Of a DNA stretch of 64,000 nt, positions 26,340 through 34,625 are shown in pieces; the stretch's first letter is position 1, and the number at the start of each line of letters is the position of its first letter. Below the pieces are notes generated by a model that saw only the letters and a program-made list of their open reading frames with translations, did no database searches and had not been told where the DNA came from. This DNA comes from a bacterium (lineage in GTDB: Bacteria > Electryoneota > Electryoneia > Electryoneales > Electryoneaceae). The position numbers and the translations under genes were made by a program. The stretch spans positions 77,250-141,249 of the forward strand of contig JAHLLB010000002.1 of assembly GCA_020444425.1 (NCBI GenBank). The letters are read 5' to 3'.

Positions 26340-26806
26340 TTTCTTCACTCATGCCAAAGGTTGCCACTCGCCTGAGGCCGCTACTGCTGCCACGCCAGGC
26401 CCAATCACCTCCATCTCCCTTGGATACTTCCGCGTCTATGCAACAAGGACCCACGAACGAAAGTTCCCACACCTTCGTCATCCCCTGATCCTTATCGTCT
26501 GGAAGGAGAACTACGCACAACATGCTGCGTTGCCGGGTCTGACCCATCGACCCTGTGCTGGTGCAACGTTTCAACCGTGATGTGGTTCCCGGGAAAGTCT
26601 CTCCCGTGACTCACGGTCTCTTTCGCTTGTGCGTATTGGCAGGACTTCCGATCCGTGCAGGCTGGTCGTCGTGGTAGAAATGCGAATGCTGTGAGGTACA
26701 ACCTGTTCAGCAATGTTCGATCACATCTCCCGGAAATCCGTGAAATCCAATATCCATCATACGGGTGTAACACGAAAGCGAATCGAGAAGGTTCCCGATT
26801 TTGGTA
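26340..26806. other. 467-nt gap between the sigma and anti-sigma-like genes
   Basis: No gene or known RNA is supported. Short minus-strand frames exist but show no family resemblance or ribosome binding site. Two things can be seen: a 13-bp palindrome ccgtga-c-tcacgg at 26604-26616, and on the minus strand GGAACTT at 26467-26461, which equals the -35 box of many ECF-sigma promoters. No good -10 partner follows at the usual spacing. The gap is long for this tightly packed region and may hold an autoregulated promoter. Confidence 0.4.
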
Positions 26807-27409
26807 TTATGACTCCCGGAGTATTTTCAATGTCTTCTGCAGCCGGGCTCGACCCCGGTTAACTCGGGATTTAATCGTGCCAATCGGCACATCGAGAATC
26901 TCGGCGATTTCTTCGTAGCTCTTGTTCTCGAGGTCGCGCAGAATGACGGCTGCGCGGTAAGCGTCCGGCAATTTCTGGATCTCGGCGTTGACCATTCGAC
27001 GGATCTCGTTCCGCCTGGCGAGTTCGTCCGTGGCGGGACCGGAATCCTCGACGTCGATGGATTCGTCCTCGGGGCTCTCACCGCCGGTGCGGATCGGAAC
27101 CATGCGGCGAATCTTACGGCGACGCAGTTCGGTTTTCGCCAGATTTCCAGCAATGGTGTAGACCCAGGTCGAGAACTTGGCGACGGTTTTGTAGTGGTGA
27201 CGATGCTTCCACACCCGGATGTACGCTTCCTGCAGCACGTCCTGGTTGTGGTTGCCGGGACCGAGGAAACGGGCGATGAACGTGAGCAGCGGATGCTGAT
27301 AGCGTTCGACGAGATTCTCGAACGCGACAACGTCATCCTCCTGCACCAACGCCATCAGCTCTTCGTCGGTCATGTCCGTATAACTGATCTCGGAGGAATT
27401 CTCCGCCAT
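26807..27409 (-). CDS. ECF-type RNA polymerase sigma factor
   Basis: A 200-aa sigma-70 family ECF protein. Region 2 (~15-90) has FENLVERYQHPLLTFIARFLG, DVLQEAYIRVWKH and FSTWVYTIAGNLAKTELRRRK. Region 4 (~140-195) has IQKLPDAYRAAVILRDLE, then YEEIAEILDVPIGTIKSRV, a helix-turn-helix for -35 recognition. The start ATG overlaps the holA stop (TGATG). The acidic linker (SPEDESIDVEDSG) is longer than average. A membrane anti-sigma-like gene follows, but after a 467-nt gap rather than by overlap. Confidence 0.93.
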   Translation of the reverse strand: MAENSSEISYTDMTDEELMALVQEDDVVAFENLVERYQHPLLTFIARFLGPGNHNQDVLQEAYIRVWKHRHHYKTVAKFSTWVYTIAGNLAKTELRRRKIRRMVPIRTGGESPEDESIDVEDSGPATDELARRNEIRRMVNAEIQKLPDAYRAAVILRDLENKSYEEIAEILDVPIGTIKSRVNRGRARLQKTLKILRES

Positions 27410-28422
27410 CACTGGGCTTCCTTCCGATCGAGTGAAATGTTGTGCACAAACGCGGCAAACCCGATCTCGTCGTCAAAGCTACGCGTCTTGCGTGCGCGAT
27501 CGAGCTCGAGCATTCGCTTCAACTGGTTGTCCGCATACTCCAGCGGCAGCGGCTTCACATTGTTGTTCATCATTTGCCACTGACGCTTGGTATTACCGGA
27601 CCATTTGCGTTCGCCCATCGGCGTGCGTTTCTGATCGTACAACCGTTCTTTAACGATCATCCGCCAGCGCCGCGCGATTTGCGAAAAGAAAAAGCCACTC
27701 TGCTGGCTCAGGTGATCCTTCAGCATATCGACCTCGCGCAGGGCAACCAGCCTGTCCCCCGCCGCGACATGGTCGAAGAAACTCCAGATGTTCACTTCTT
27801 CTTCAATGCCCCAGACCCGTTGCAGGACATCAGGAGTGATCGTCTCTCCCTCCTCAATCAGGAGGGACGCCTTCAGCAACTCGCCATGCAGCTCGATCAG
27901 CCGTCCACCGGAATCGGCGAGCAGGTCGAGCGCGGCATCGTCAATGCGAACGCCGAACCGTTCCGCCGCCTTCGCCGCCCACGCCGTCAATGCCTTTCCG
28001 CGCGGCGTGGTGCAATCGACGACATCCACCATCCCGGCCAGTTTCTTGATCCAGGCGGCTTTACCATCCGAATTGATAAGCAATAGCAGCAGGGTGCTGT
28101 CGACGGGATTCGCGGCGTAGTCAGTGAGATATTTCTGCACTGTTGGCACCACGGCATCCGCGCGCTTCACGATCACGACCCGCTGTTCCGCCATCATCGG
28201 CAGCGCTGACAAGGCGGGCGCCAGCTCACGGACATCCAGTCCGTCGCCGTACAGCACGTCCATGTTGAAGTCGCGAGTGGTTTCGTCCGGGATGGTTCGG
28301 GCAGCGCGCTCAACGTGATCCAACAGCAACGGTTCATCACCGAGTGCGACACACACCGGTCCGACCCCGCCGCTGGTGGCGAGTTTCGCGAAGTCCGCGG
28401 CTCTGATCTTCCGTGGTGGCAC
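27409..28422 (-). CDS. holA: DNA polymerase III subunit delta
   Basis: Clamp-loader wrench subunit that opens the beta sliding clamp. The 337-aa protein matches HolA: ALGDEPLLLDHVERAAR at the N-terminus, LSALPMMAEQRVVIVKRAD, a degenerate AAA+ region without a Walker A motif, and a C-terminal helical collar with FFSQIARRWRMIVKERL and LELDRARKTRS. Starts with GTG; GGGAG lies 5 nt upstream. It ends on the sigma-factor start codon. Confidence 0.9.
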   Translation of the reverse strand: MPPRKIRAADFAKLATSGGVGPVCVALGDEPLLLDHVERAARTIPDETTRDFNMDVLYGDGLDVRELAPALSALPMMAEQRVVIVKRADAVVPTVQKYLTDYAANPVDSTLLLLLINSDGKAAWIKKLAGMVDVVDCTTPRGKALTAWAAKAAERFGVRIDDAALDLLADSGGRLIELHGELLKASLLIEEGETITPDVLQRVWGIEEEVNIWSFFDHVAAGDRLVALREVDMLKDHLSQQSGFFFSQIARRWRMIVKERLYDQKRTPMGERKWSGNTKRQWQMMNNNVKPLPLEYADNQLKRMLELDRARKTRSFDDEIGFAAFVHNISLDRKEAQ

Positions 28423-28456
28423 TGCCTCTCCCTGTCCCTGCTTTCATTCAACCCGA

Positions 28457-28547
28457 GTCATTCTGAACCTGTAGCAAACAGCTGAAGCATCTCCAACTCC
28501 ACCAACCACCGGTAAATCTGGAGATCCCTCACTTTGTTCAGGATGAC
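28457..28547. repeat. 91-bp imperfect inverted repeat of the dispersed GTCATTCTGAAC type
   Basis: Outer arms gtcattctgaac (28457-28468) and gttcaggatgac (28536-28547) pair at 11 of 12 positions, and inner arms gaagcatctcca / tggagatccctc pair partly, so the whole unit folds as one long hairpin. Elements with these ends are known as dispersed non-coding, MITE-like repeats in many environmental bacterial genomes (family membership inferred from the end sequences). It fills the 177-nt spacer between the ABC exporter and holA. Confidence 0.6.
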
Positions 28548-28555
28548 ATCACTCT

Positions 28556-28576
28556 AAAAAAGCACGTAAGATGCGC
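28556..28576 (-). terminator. weak candidate terminator after the ABC exporter genes
   Basis: On the minus strand a 4-bp GC stem (28573-28576 with 28562-28565, one G-T pair) leads directly into six T residues. It stands 24 nt downstream of the exporter stop codon. The stem is short, so the call is tentative; the adjacent 91-bp hairpin might contribute. Confidence 0.35.
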
Positions 28577-28599
28577 TCAATGCAACGAAACCCGCGAGC

Positions 28600-30384
28600 T
28601 TACGCGACGCGGCGGTACTGCAATTCAAACAGCCGCCAGTAAATCCCCTTCTGCGCGAGCAGTTCGGCGTGTGTCCCCATCTCACGTAACGTACCCTTGT
28701 GCATGACGAGGATCTTGTCCGCACGTTGGACAGTACTCAGGCGATGGGCAACAATGATCGACGTCCGCCCTTTCATCATCACTTCGAGCGCGTCCTGAAT
28801 GTACGCTTCCGTTTCCGGGTCTACCGAACTGGTGGCTTCGTCGAGCACCAGCACCTTCGGATTGCGAACCATCGCTCGCGCAAACGATAACAATTGCCGC
28901 TGCCCGGTGGAGAGCGTTCCTCCGCGCTCGGTGACCTCTTCGTCGTACCCCTTCGGCAACCGCTGAATGAACGAGTCGGCATGCACCTGTTTCGCGGCGT
29001 GCTGAACATGTTCATCCGTGAACTCATCACCGAGGGTGATGTTGTCGCGGATGGTGCCACTGAACAGGAAAATGTCCTGGCTGACATAGGCGATATCACG
29101 CAGCAGATCATCACGGCGCAGATCGCGGACATCATGTCCATCCATCCGGATGGTGCCGTCGCTGACGTCGTAGAAGCGTCCGATCAGGTTGATGATCGTG
29201 GTCTTGCCGGCACCGGTCGCGCCGACAATCGCCGCCGTTTCCCCAGGCTCAATCGTGAAATCGACACCCTTCAGCACTTCATCGTCGCCAGGGTTGTAAC
29301 GGAACCGGACATTGTCGAATTCAATCCGGCCGTCGAGTTCTTCGATCTTAACAGGGTTATCGATTTCCTCGATGGCGGGTTCGGTGTCGAGCAAATCAAA
29401 GACACGTTCGGCGGACGCCATCCCGGCCTGGAAGATGTTCCACTTTTCCGCCAGGTCACGAATCGGCCGGAAGAACCGTTCGGCGTATTGCAGGAATGCA
29501 ACCAGTGTCCCGATGGTGATCGCGCCGTCGAGGGTCAGGTTGCCGCCGCGCAGGATGACCAGCGCTACCGCCACCGCACCCAGCACCTCGAGAATCGGGA
29601 AGAACACGCTGAACAGGTTGACGGTGTGGAGATGGTCCTGCCGCAGGTGATCGTTTACGCCGGAGAAGCCCTTCGCCGTCGCTTTTTCGTGGTTGAACAG
29701 CTGCACAATACGCACACCGCTCAGGTGTTCCTGCAGGTACGAATTGACCGCCGCAGTTTGCACGCGCACCTCGCGGAAGACGTCGCGCAGCCGTCCCCGG
29801 AACGAGAACGTTACCCACACCACCAGCGGCACGACTGCCACCGCGACGATCGCGAGCTGCCAGTTGAGTAGCAGCATCGCGACGATGATCCCGATCAGCA
29901 TGAACAGGTCACCGAAGACGACCACCACGCCGGACGAGAAGATTTCGCTCAGGGTCTGCACGTCGTTTGTGTTGCGTGTGACCAGTCGTCCTACCGGATT
30001 GTGGTCGAAGAAGCTCAGGGTCTGTCGCTGCAAGTGGCTGAACACTTCACGGCGGATGTCGAACATCACCTTTTCGCCGACCCACCCGGTGACCACAGCC
30101 TGTCCGACGCGTGCGAACGCCAGTGTAACATAGAGTCCGAGGAACATCGCAACGATAGCGATCAGGCCGTCGAAATCGCCAGGCACGATGTAATTGTCCA
30201 GCGCGATCTTGGTCAGGTACGGTCCGAGCTGTTCAGCGCCAGCGATGATCAACAACAGAATGACACTCAACACCACCTTCACCCTGTACGGCCTGAGGTA
30301 TTTCAGCAGCCGGTTGACCAGACGCGGTTCGAAGACGACGCCGAGGGTTTCCTCGTCGTGAATGGAGCGCATTTTCTTGCTCAT
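28600..30384 (-). CDS. ABC exporter half-transporter, catalytic-site subunit
   Basis: A 594-aa type IV (MsbA/MdlB-like) half transporter: N-terminal six-helix membrane domain (~25-330) and C-terminal ATPase. Walker A is GATGAGKTT, Walker B VLVLDEATSSVD with a canonical catalytic Glu, the H-loop AHRLST is intact, but the signature is LSTGQ instead of LSGGQ. This is exactly complementary to the partner encoded just upstream (4-nt overlap), which has a good signature but a degenerate Walker B. Substrate unknown; heterodimeric exporters of this type move lipids, peptides or drugs. Confidence 0.93.
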   Translation of the reverse strand: MSKKMRSIHDEETLGVVFEPRLVNRLLKYLRPYRVKVVLSVILLLIIAGAEQLGPYLTKIALDNYIVPGDFDGLIAIVAMFLGLYVTLAFARVGQAVVTGWVGEKVMFDIRREVFSHLQRQTLSFFDHNPVGRLVTRNTNDVQTLSEIFSSGVVVVFGDLFMLIGIIVAMLLLNWQLAIVAVAVVPLVVWVTFSFRGRLRDVFREVRVQTAAVNSYLQEHLSGVRIVQLFNHEKATAKGFSGVNDHLRQDHLHTVNLFSVFFPILEVLGAVAVALVILRGGNLTLDGAITIGTLVAFLQYAERFFRPIRDLAEKWNIFQAGMASAERVFDLLDTEPAIEEIDNPVKIEELDGRIEFDNVRFRYNPGDDEVLKGVDFTIEPGETAAIVGATGAGKTTIINLIGRFYDVSDGTIRMDGHDVRDLRRDDLLRDIAYVSQDIFLFSGTIRDNITLGDEFTDEHVQHAAKQVHADSFIQRLPKGYDEEVTERGGTLSTGQRQLLSFARAMVRNPKVLVLDEATSSVDPETEAYIQDALEVMMKGRTSIIVAHRLSTVQRADKILVMHKGTLREMGTHAELLAQKGIYWRLFELQYRRVA

Positions 30385-32126
30385 GCGGCCTCCAGTTCGC
30401 TGGCCATCTTCTGGCGTTGGAAGAGATCGGCGTACACCCCACCCTGCTTGATCAGGTCGTTGTGTTTGCCACGTTCGGCGATGGTACCATCGTCGAGCAC
30501 GATGATCTCGTCGGCAGCTTTCACGCTGGATGTGCGGTGCGTGATGATGATTGCGGTGCGGCCTTCGATGTACGTGTTCAGGTTGTTGAGGATCATCTCT
30601 TCGGTAGACGCGTCAACGGCACTGAGGGCATCGTCGAAGATCAACAGTTCGCTGTCCCGGATGACGGCTCGCGCGATGGCGACACGCTGCTTCTGTCCAC
30701 CGGAAAGGGTGATGCCTCGTTCGCCGACTTCGGTGTCGAGACCGTTCGGGAAGTCGTCCAGATCTTGCACCAGTCGGCTGATTTCGACGGCCCGGTCGAC
30801 ATCAGCATCGGTGTAGTCACCGCCGAGCCGGATGTTGTCCCGGATTGACGTGCTGAACAGCAGCGGGTCCTGCGGAACGATGGCGATTCGTTTGCGCAGA
30901 TCGTCCTTGCGCCAGTTGCGTATGTCCACTCCATCGACGCGCACCGCTCCATCGCTGGTGTCGTAGAGCCGGCTGATCAACGAAGCGATGGTGCTCTTGC
31001 CCGAACCGACGCGTCCCACGATACCGAGCAGGTTTCCCGGTTCAAGTTCGAAGCCGATGTTGCGCAGCGCGGGCGTCTCCGCCTTCGGATAGGTGAAGGT
31101 GACGTTGTCGAACCGTATCGAGGCATTGGCTTGCCATGGTGGCGTGTGATCGTCATCTGGATCGACCAGGCTGCTGCTGTGGTCCAACAGTTCGTGGATG
31201 CGGTCAAGCGAGGCACGTCCGCGTTGAATCAGCCCAACCACCCAGCCGATCGACACCATCGGCCAGGTCAGGATCATCAGGTAGCCGGTGAAGGCGACGT
31301 AATCGCCAACACGCAGTGTGCCTTCAATGATGTACCAGCCGCCGACGAGCATGATCGCGGCCACCGCGACGCCGAACAGCAGCATGATCAGCGGCATGAA
31401 CGCGCCCTGGAACAGGACCAGCTTCATTTTCTTGTCGAGCAGATCCTGGCTCTGATCGCCGAAGCGTTTCTTTTGATCGTTCTGCTGCAGGAACGCCTTG
31501 ACAATGCGGATGCCGGACAGGTTCTCCTGCACCAGCGCGGAGAGGTTGGAAAAGGCTGCCTGACTCTCAGTCGATGCCTTGTGCACCATGCGTCCGAGGA
31601 AAAACACCATCACCGCCACAACCGGACCGATCACCAGCACGATGAGTGTCAATGGCACGCTAATGGTGAACATCAGCACCATCGCGAAAAGGAAACCGAA
31701 GATGGTGTTGACGGAGTACATCAGAGCGGGGCCGAGCACCATGCGCACCTGTTCGATGTCCATCGTCGAACGGGTCATCAGGTCGCCGATACGGCTGCGG
31801 TCGTAAAATGCCGGGTCGAGCGAGAGCAAGTGTTCGAACAGCTTCTGCCGCATGTCGTATTCAATGTGCCGGCTGACGCTGATGATTTTCTTGCGCATCA
31901 GAAGGGTAAAGAAGCCGGACCCAATCGCGACCGCGAGGATCATCCCCGCGAGCTGCCAGAGTTGGGACGCCTGCACGCCGGACTCGATCTGGTTGACCGA
32001 CATGCGGAGCACCCACGGGCTGAACACCTTGAACACGTTCGCCAGGAGCACGAACGCGAGCCCGAGAAGTGTCGCGTTGCGGTAGGGCCTGTAGTAAGGA
32101 GCTATTTTTCGTATCAGGTCGATCAT
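30381..32126 (-). CDS. ABC exporter half-transporter, degenerate-site subunit
   Basis: A 581-aa half transporter with six membrane helices and an ATPase domain. Walker A is GRVGSGKST, signature LSGGQKQ, H-loop THRTSS. Walker B reads ELLIFDDALSAVD: the catalytic Glu is replaced by Asp, the usual mark of the degenerate site in heterodimeric exporters (TM287/288, BmrCD, TmrAB types). It is the first gene of the pair. The start is set at the ATG at 32126 where homologues begin (IDLIRKIAPYYRPYR); no Shine-Dalgarno is visible. Confidence 0.92.
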   Translation of the reverse strand: MIDLIRKIAPYYRPYRNATLLGLAFVLLANVFKVFSPWVLRMSVNQIESGVQASQLWQLAGMILAVAIGSGFFTLLMRKKIISVSRHIEYDMRQKLFEHLLSLDPAFYDRSRIGDLMTRSTMDIEQVRMVLGPALMYSVNTIFGFLFAMVLMFTISVPLTLIVLVIGPVVAVMVFFLGRMVHKASTESQAAFSNLSALVQENLSGIRIVKAFLQQNDQKKRFGDQSQDLLDKKMKLVLFQGAFMPLIMLLFGVAVAAIMLVGGWYIIEGTLRVGDYVAFTGYLMILTWPMVSIGWVVGLIQRGRASLDRIHELLDHSSSLVDPDDDHTPPWQANASIRFDNVTFTYPKAETPALRNIGFELEPGNLLGIVGRVGSGKSTIASLISRLYDTSDGAVRVDGVDIRNWRKDDLRKRIAIVPQDPLLFSTSIRDNIRLGGDYTDADVDRAVEISRLVQDLDDFPNGLDTEVGERGITLSGGQKQRVAIARAVIRDSELLIFDDALSAVDASTEEMILNNLNTYIEGRTAIIITHRTSSVKAADEIIVLDDGTIAERGKHNDLIKQGGVYADLFQRQKMASELEAA

Positions 32127-32128
32127 GT

Positions 32129-32323
32129 ATGCGTCAAGTAGAAGTCGCTGAGGGCGAACTGGGTGGGCATTTCCGGAACTGCCCGTCCTGTGGACTGCAA
32201 TTGTCGCCCAAAGCATACGTTCGCCAGCTACGGGCTCGCAAAAGGAAACTGTTTACCTTAAGAGCGATCAGGGCAAGCCTGTACTCGAGTATGGCAAGGC
32301 CCTATATTGGGCTGGATGTGTGA
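32129..32323 (+). CDS. possible 64-aa protein with one CPxCG pair (doubtful)
   Basis: In the region between the ABC exporter and the glycosyltransferase cassette, a plus-strand frame encodes 64 residues beginning MRQVEVAEGELGGH and containing FRNCPSCGLQL, then a strongly basic stretch (RQLRARKRKLF). A single CPSCG pair gives only half a zinc site. No clear ribosome binding site is seen, and rare codons (AGG, AGA, TTA, CTA) are frequent compared with neighbours. It may be a chance frame. Confidence 0.22.
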   Translation: MRQVEVAEGELGGHFRNCPSCGLQLSPKAYVRQLRARKRKLFTLRAIRASLYSSMARPYIGLDV

Positions 32324-32331
32324 ATTGGATG

Positions 32332-32365
32332 AACGACCGGCGCATCTGATGCTTCGCCGGTTGTT
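32332..32365 (+). repeat. hairpin in the leader of the glycosyltransferase cassette
   Basis: Arms aacgaccggcg (32332-32342) and cgccggttgtt (32355-32365) pair over 11 positions with one G-T wobble around a 12-nt loop, ending about 12 nt before the Shine-Dalgarno of the first cassette gene. It could be a leader structure that controls the operon; there is no T tract. Confidence 0.4.
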
Positions 32366-32389
32366 GCCGTTTGAATGGAGAGGGAAACG

Positions 32390-33547
32390 TTGCTGAACGG
32401 TTACAAGGCTGTGTACGGATCGCTGGTGGCTTTTGCCACGGTGGGGCTGCTTCGTCTGCGCAAACGTCCGATGGTTTCCGTGGATCAACCGGACCTGCCG
32501 CGAATCTCGGTGATTGTCGCCGCGCGTAATGAGGAAAAGCAGCTGCCCGCACTGATGGACGCGCTGGCGGCACAGGAGTACGCGAAGGATCGTGTTGATT
32601 TCTGGATCGTGGACGATCACTCTTCGGACAACACGCTCTCGCTGGCGTTGACCGTGGCGCGGCAGGACCGCCGATTCCACGTCATCTCCTCCAATCCGAC
32701 CCTGCCGATCGAGTCGCCGAAGAAACGTGCGTTGTACACTGCGATTCGTCGTTGCGAGGGTGAATGGGTGGTGTTCACGGACGCCGACTGTATTCCCGGC
32801 CCGCGCTGGCTGCGTTCGCTGGCGGCCTACATGACGGACAAGACCGGGATCGTGCTTGGCTATGCTCCGTTGATCAAACCCAACAGCCCGATGCAATGGC
32901 TGGCGGAAGGCGAGAGCTACAGCGCGGCCACACTTTGCGCTGCTGGCGTTGGCCTCGGCTTCCCGTTCAATGCGTTCGGCCGGAATTTCGCCGCACGCCG
33001 CCGCTTGTACTTGGATATGGGCGGGTTTGGCGCGGATGGACGTTACGCCTCCGGCGACGACGATCTGTTCCTGCAACGTGTTGCCGCTCGCACCGACTGG
33101 AAGGTTGCATTTGCCTCGAATCCGGAGGCAAAAGTCGAGTCGGTGATGCGTCCGGATGATGACATCATCCAGAACAAATCCAGGCATTTGTCCGTCGGAC
33201 CTCGGTACGCTCCCGGCTGGGTAATTATCGGCTTTATCGGATCGGCGTTGTATCTCGGCCTCGGAGTGATCACATTATTATCGTTCTTCCGGGTAATTCC
33301 GTTCCGGGCAGTCCTGGACGCATGGCTATTCAAGACCGCTGCGGATACGGTTCTCGCGGGCACCGCGCTGAGGGTGTTGCGAGACCCGAAACGTATGCTT
33401 CAGGCACTGGTGGCAATGACGACCGCTCCATTCATGATGTGGGTGTTGTGGCCGAAGGCGTTGTTCGGCAAACTCCAGTGGAAGGGACGCACCATCCGCC
33501 GTGCCCAGACGATCGAAATGGAACCCGCCACCGCGGATGAGTTCTAA
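32390..33547 (+). CDS. glycosyltransferase family 2, membrane-anchored
   Basis: A 385-aa GT-A enzyme that transfers a sugar from a nucleotide donor. The catalytic domain (~30-250) has RISVIVAARNEEKQL, WIVDDHSSDNT, the metal-binding FTDADC (DxD) and GDDDLFLQR (ED-type acceptor/base motif); C-terminal membrane helices (~270-300 and 345-365) anchor it. The usual QxxRW is replaced by QNKSRH. A TTG at 32390 is preferred as start because GGAGAGG lies 6 nt before it; an ATG five codons earlier has no ribosome site. First gene of a five-gene coupled cassette; the next gene overlaps by 11 nt. Confidence 0.88.
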   Translation: MLNGYKAVYGSLVAFATVGLLRLRKRPMVSVDQPDLPRISVIVAARNEEKQLPALMDALAAQEYAKDRVDFWIVDDHSSDNTLSLALTVARQDRRFHVISSNPTLPIESPKKRALYTAIRRCEGEWVVFTDADCIPGPRWLRSLAAYMTDKTGIVLGYAPLIKPNSPMQWLAEGESYSAATLCAAGVGLGFPFNAFGRNFAARRRLYLDMGGFGADGRYASGDDDLFLQRVAARTDWKVAFASNPEAKVESVMRPDDDIIQNKSRHLSVGPRYAPGWVIIGFIGSALYLGLGVITLLSFFRVIPFRAVLDAWLFKTAADTVLAGTALRVLRDPKRMLQALVAMTTAPFMMWVLWPKALFGKLQWKGRTIRRAQTIEMEPATADEF

Positions 33548-34625
33548 ACTGCCGACAGAACACTCCCCTGCTTCGTCCGAGGCGGAGGTGATTACCCCGG
33601 CGGCTGCCGCCGAGGAAACCCTCTGGCTGCCACCGGAACCGGTGCGCCGTCGCTGGTCGACGTGGCTCGTGCATGGCCTCAAGGCCGTGGTCGCCATCGG
33701 CCTGATCGGACTGCTGGTACACACGATCCAGGTCGCTGCGATCGAACAGGCCATTTCTGGCGCGAATCCGCTCTGGATTGCCGGCGCACTGCTGCTGCTC
33801 CCCGCCAATCTCTATCTTCAGGTAAAGCGCTGGCAGACGGCGATCCGTGCCGAAATGCCGGATGTAACCGTCAAGCAGGCGTATACCAGCTTCCTCGGTG
33901 GAGCGTCGATGGGGATCATCACGCCGGGGCGTGTCGGTGAAATCGGTCGTGTATTCCTGCTGAATCCCAAGTCGCGTGTCCGGTTGGCCGGGTTGCACGT
34001 GCTGGACAAACTGTACTTCATGGCGGCGCTGGCCTGTTTCGGACCGGCGCTGGTCTACCTCATGCCAGGGTTCAGCGAGCATTTGCATCAGAACCTGCAA
34101 CTGCCGCTGTTGATCGCGACCTTGATTCTGCCGTTGTTCTTCGTTGTCTTTTCATTGACTCCGGATCCACTGCGCAGTCTTCTGGTGCTGATTCGTCGGG
34201 GCGACCGATTCAAGGGATCGCTGAACGACTTGCTGCATGCTCTGGATAAGGTCCGCGCACGAGACAGCCGTGTCATGGCGGGGTTGACAGTCGCGCAATT
34301 CGGTGTGATTCTGACGCAGTTCTACTTGCTCAGCAGCGCGTTCCAGGCGGTCAAGTGGGTAACGGCCGCGCATACGTACGTCGCGACCCTGTTTGTCAAA
34401 TCGCTGCTGCCGATTTCGCTCGGTGACCTTGGTGTCAGCGAATGGGCGGCAGTCTCGTTTTACCAGCGGTTCGGGATCGCTGATACGACTGCGTTCAGCG
34501 CATCGCTGCTGATCTTCACGATCAACATCCTGATCCCGGCAATAGCGGGCATTTTCGTGCTGCAACGGGTAAAGGCGACGAATGTGTTCGGGCGGGTTGC
34601 GAAACGCATCCGGGGGAAAGCGTGA
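33537..34625 (+). CDS. LPG-synthase-type (UPF0104) integral membrane protein
   Basis: A 362-aa polytopic protein of the lysylphosphatidylglycerol synthase TM / UPF0104 (AglD-like) family with about 7-8 helices. Family blocks GGASMGIITPGRVGEIGRVF and LLPISLGDLGVSEWAAVSFY are present. Members act as flippases or as membrane partners of lipid-linked glycosylation; the catalytic aminoacyl-transfer domain of MprF is absent. A basic-proline N-terminus (~1-40) is extra. It overlaps the previous GT by 11 nt and the next GT by 4 nt (GTGA), so it is almost certainly part of the same glycan pathway. Confidence 0.85.
   Translation: MSSKLPTEHSPASSEAEVITPAAAAEETLWLPPEPVRRRWSTWLVHGLKAVVAIGLIGLLVHTIQVAAIEQAISGANPLWIAGALLLLPANLYLQVKRWQTAIRAEMPDVTVKQAYTSFLGGASMGIITPGRVGEIGRVFLLNPKSRVRLAGLHVLDKLYFMAALACFGPALVYLMPGFSEHLHQNLQLPLLIATLILPLFFVVFSLTPDPLRSLLVLIRRGDRFKGSLNDLLHALDKVRARDSRVMAGLTVAQFGVILTQFYLLSSAFQAVKWVTAAHTYVATLFVKSLLPISLGDLGVSEWAAVSFYQRFGIADTTAFSASLLIFTINILIPAIAGIFVLQRVKATNVFGRVAKRIRGKA

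Noticed and set aside
26461-26467. GGAACTT as a complete ECF promoter
   Set aside because: No convincing -10 element at 15-17 nt; kept only as a note in the gap entry.
26317-26773. Minus-strand frames of 85-93 codons in the sigma/anti-sigma gap
   Set aside because: No ribosome binding sites, no recognisable sequence, irregular codon use.
32258-33187. A 309-codon minus-strand frame opposite the first GT2 gene
   Set aside because: No domain resemblance, and the GT2 frame carries all family motifs.
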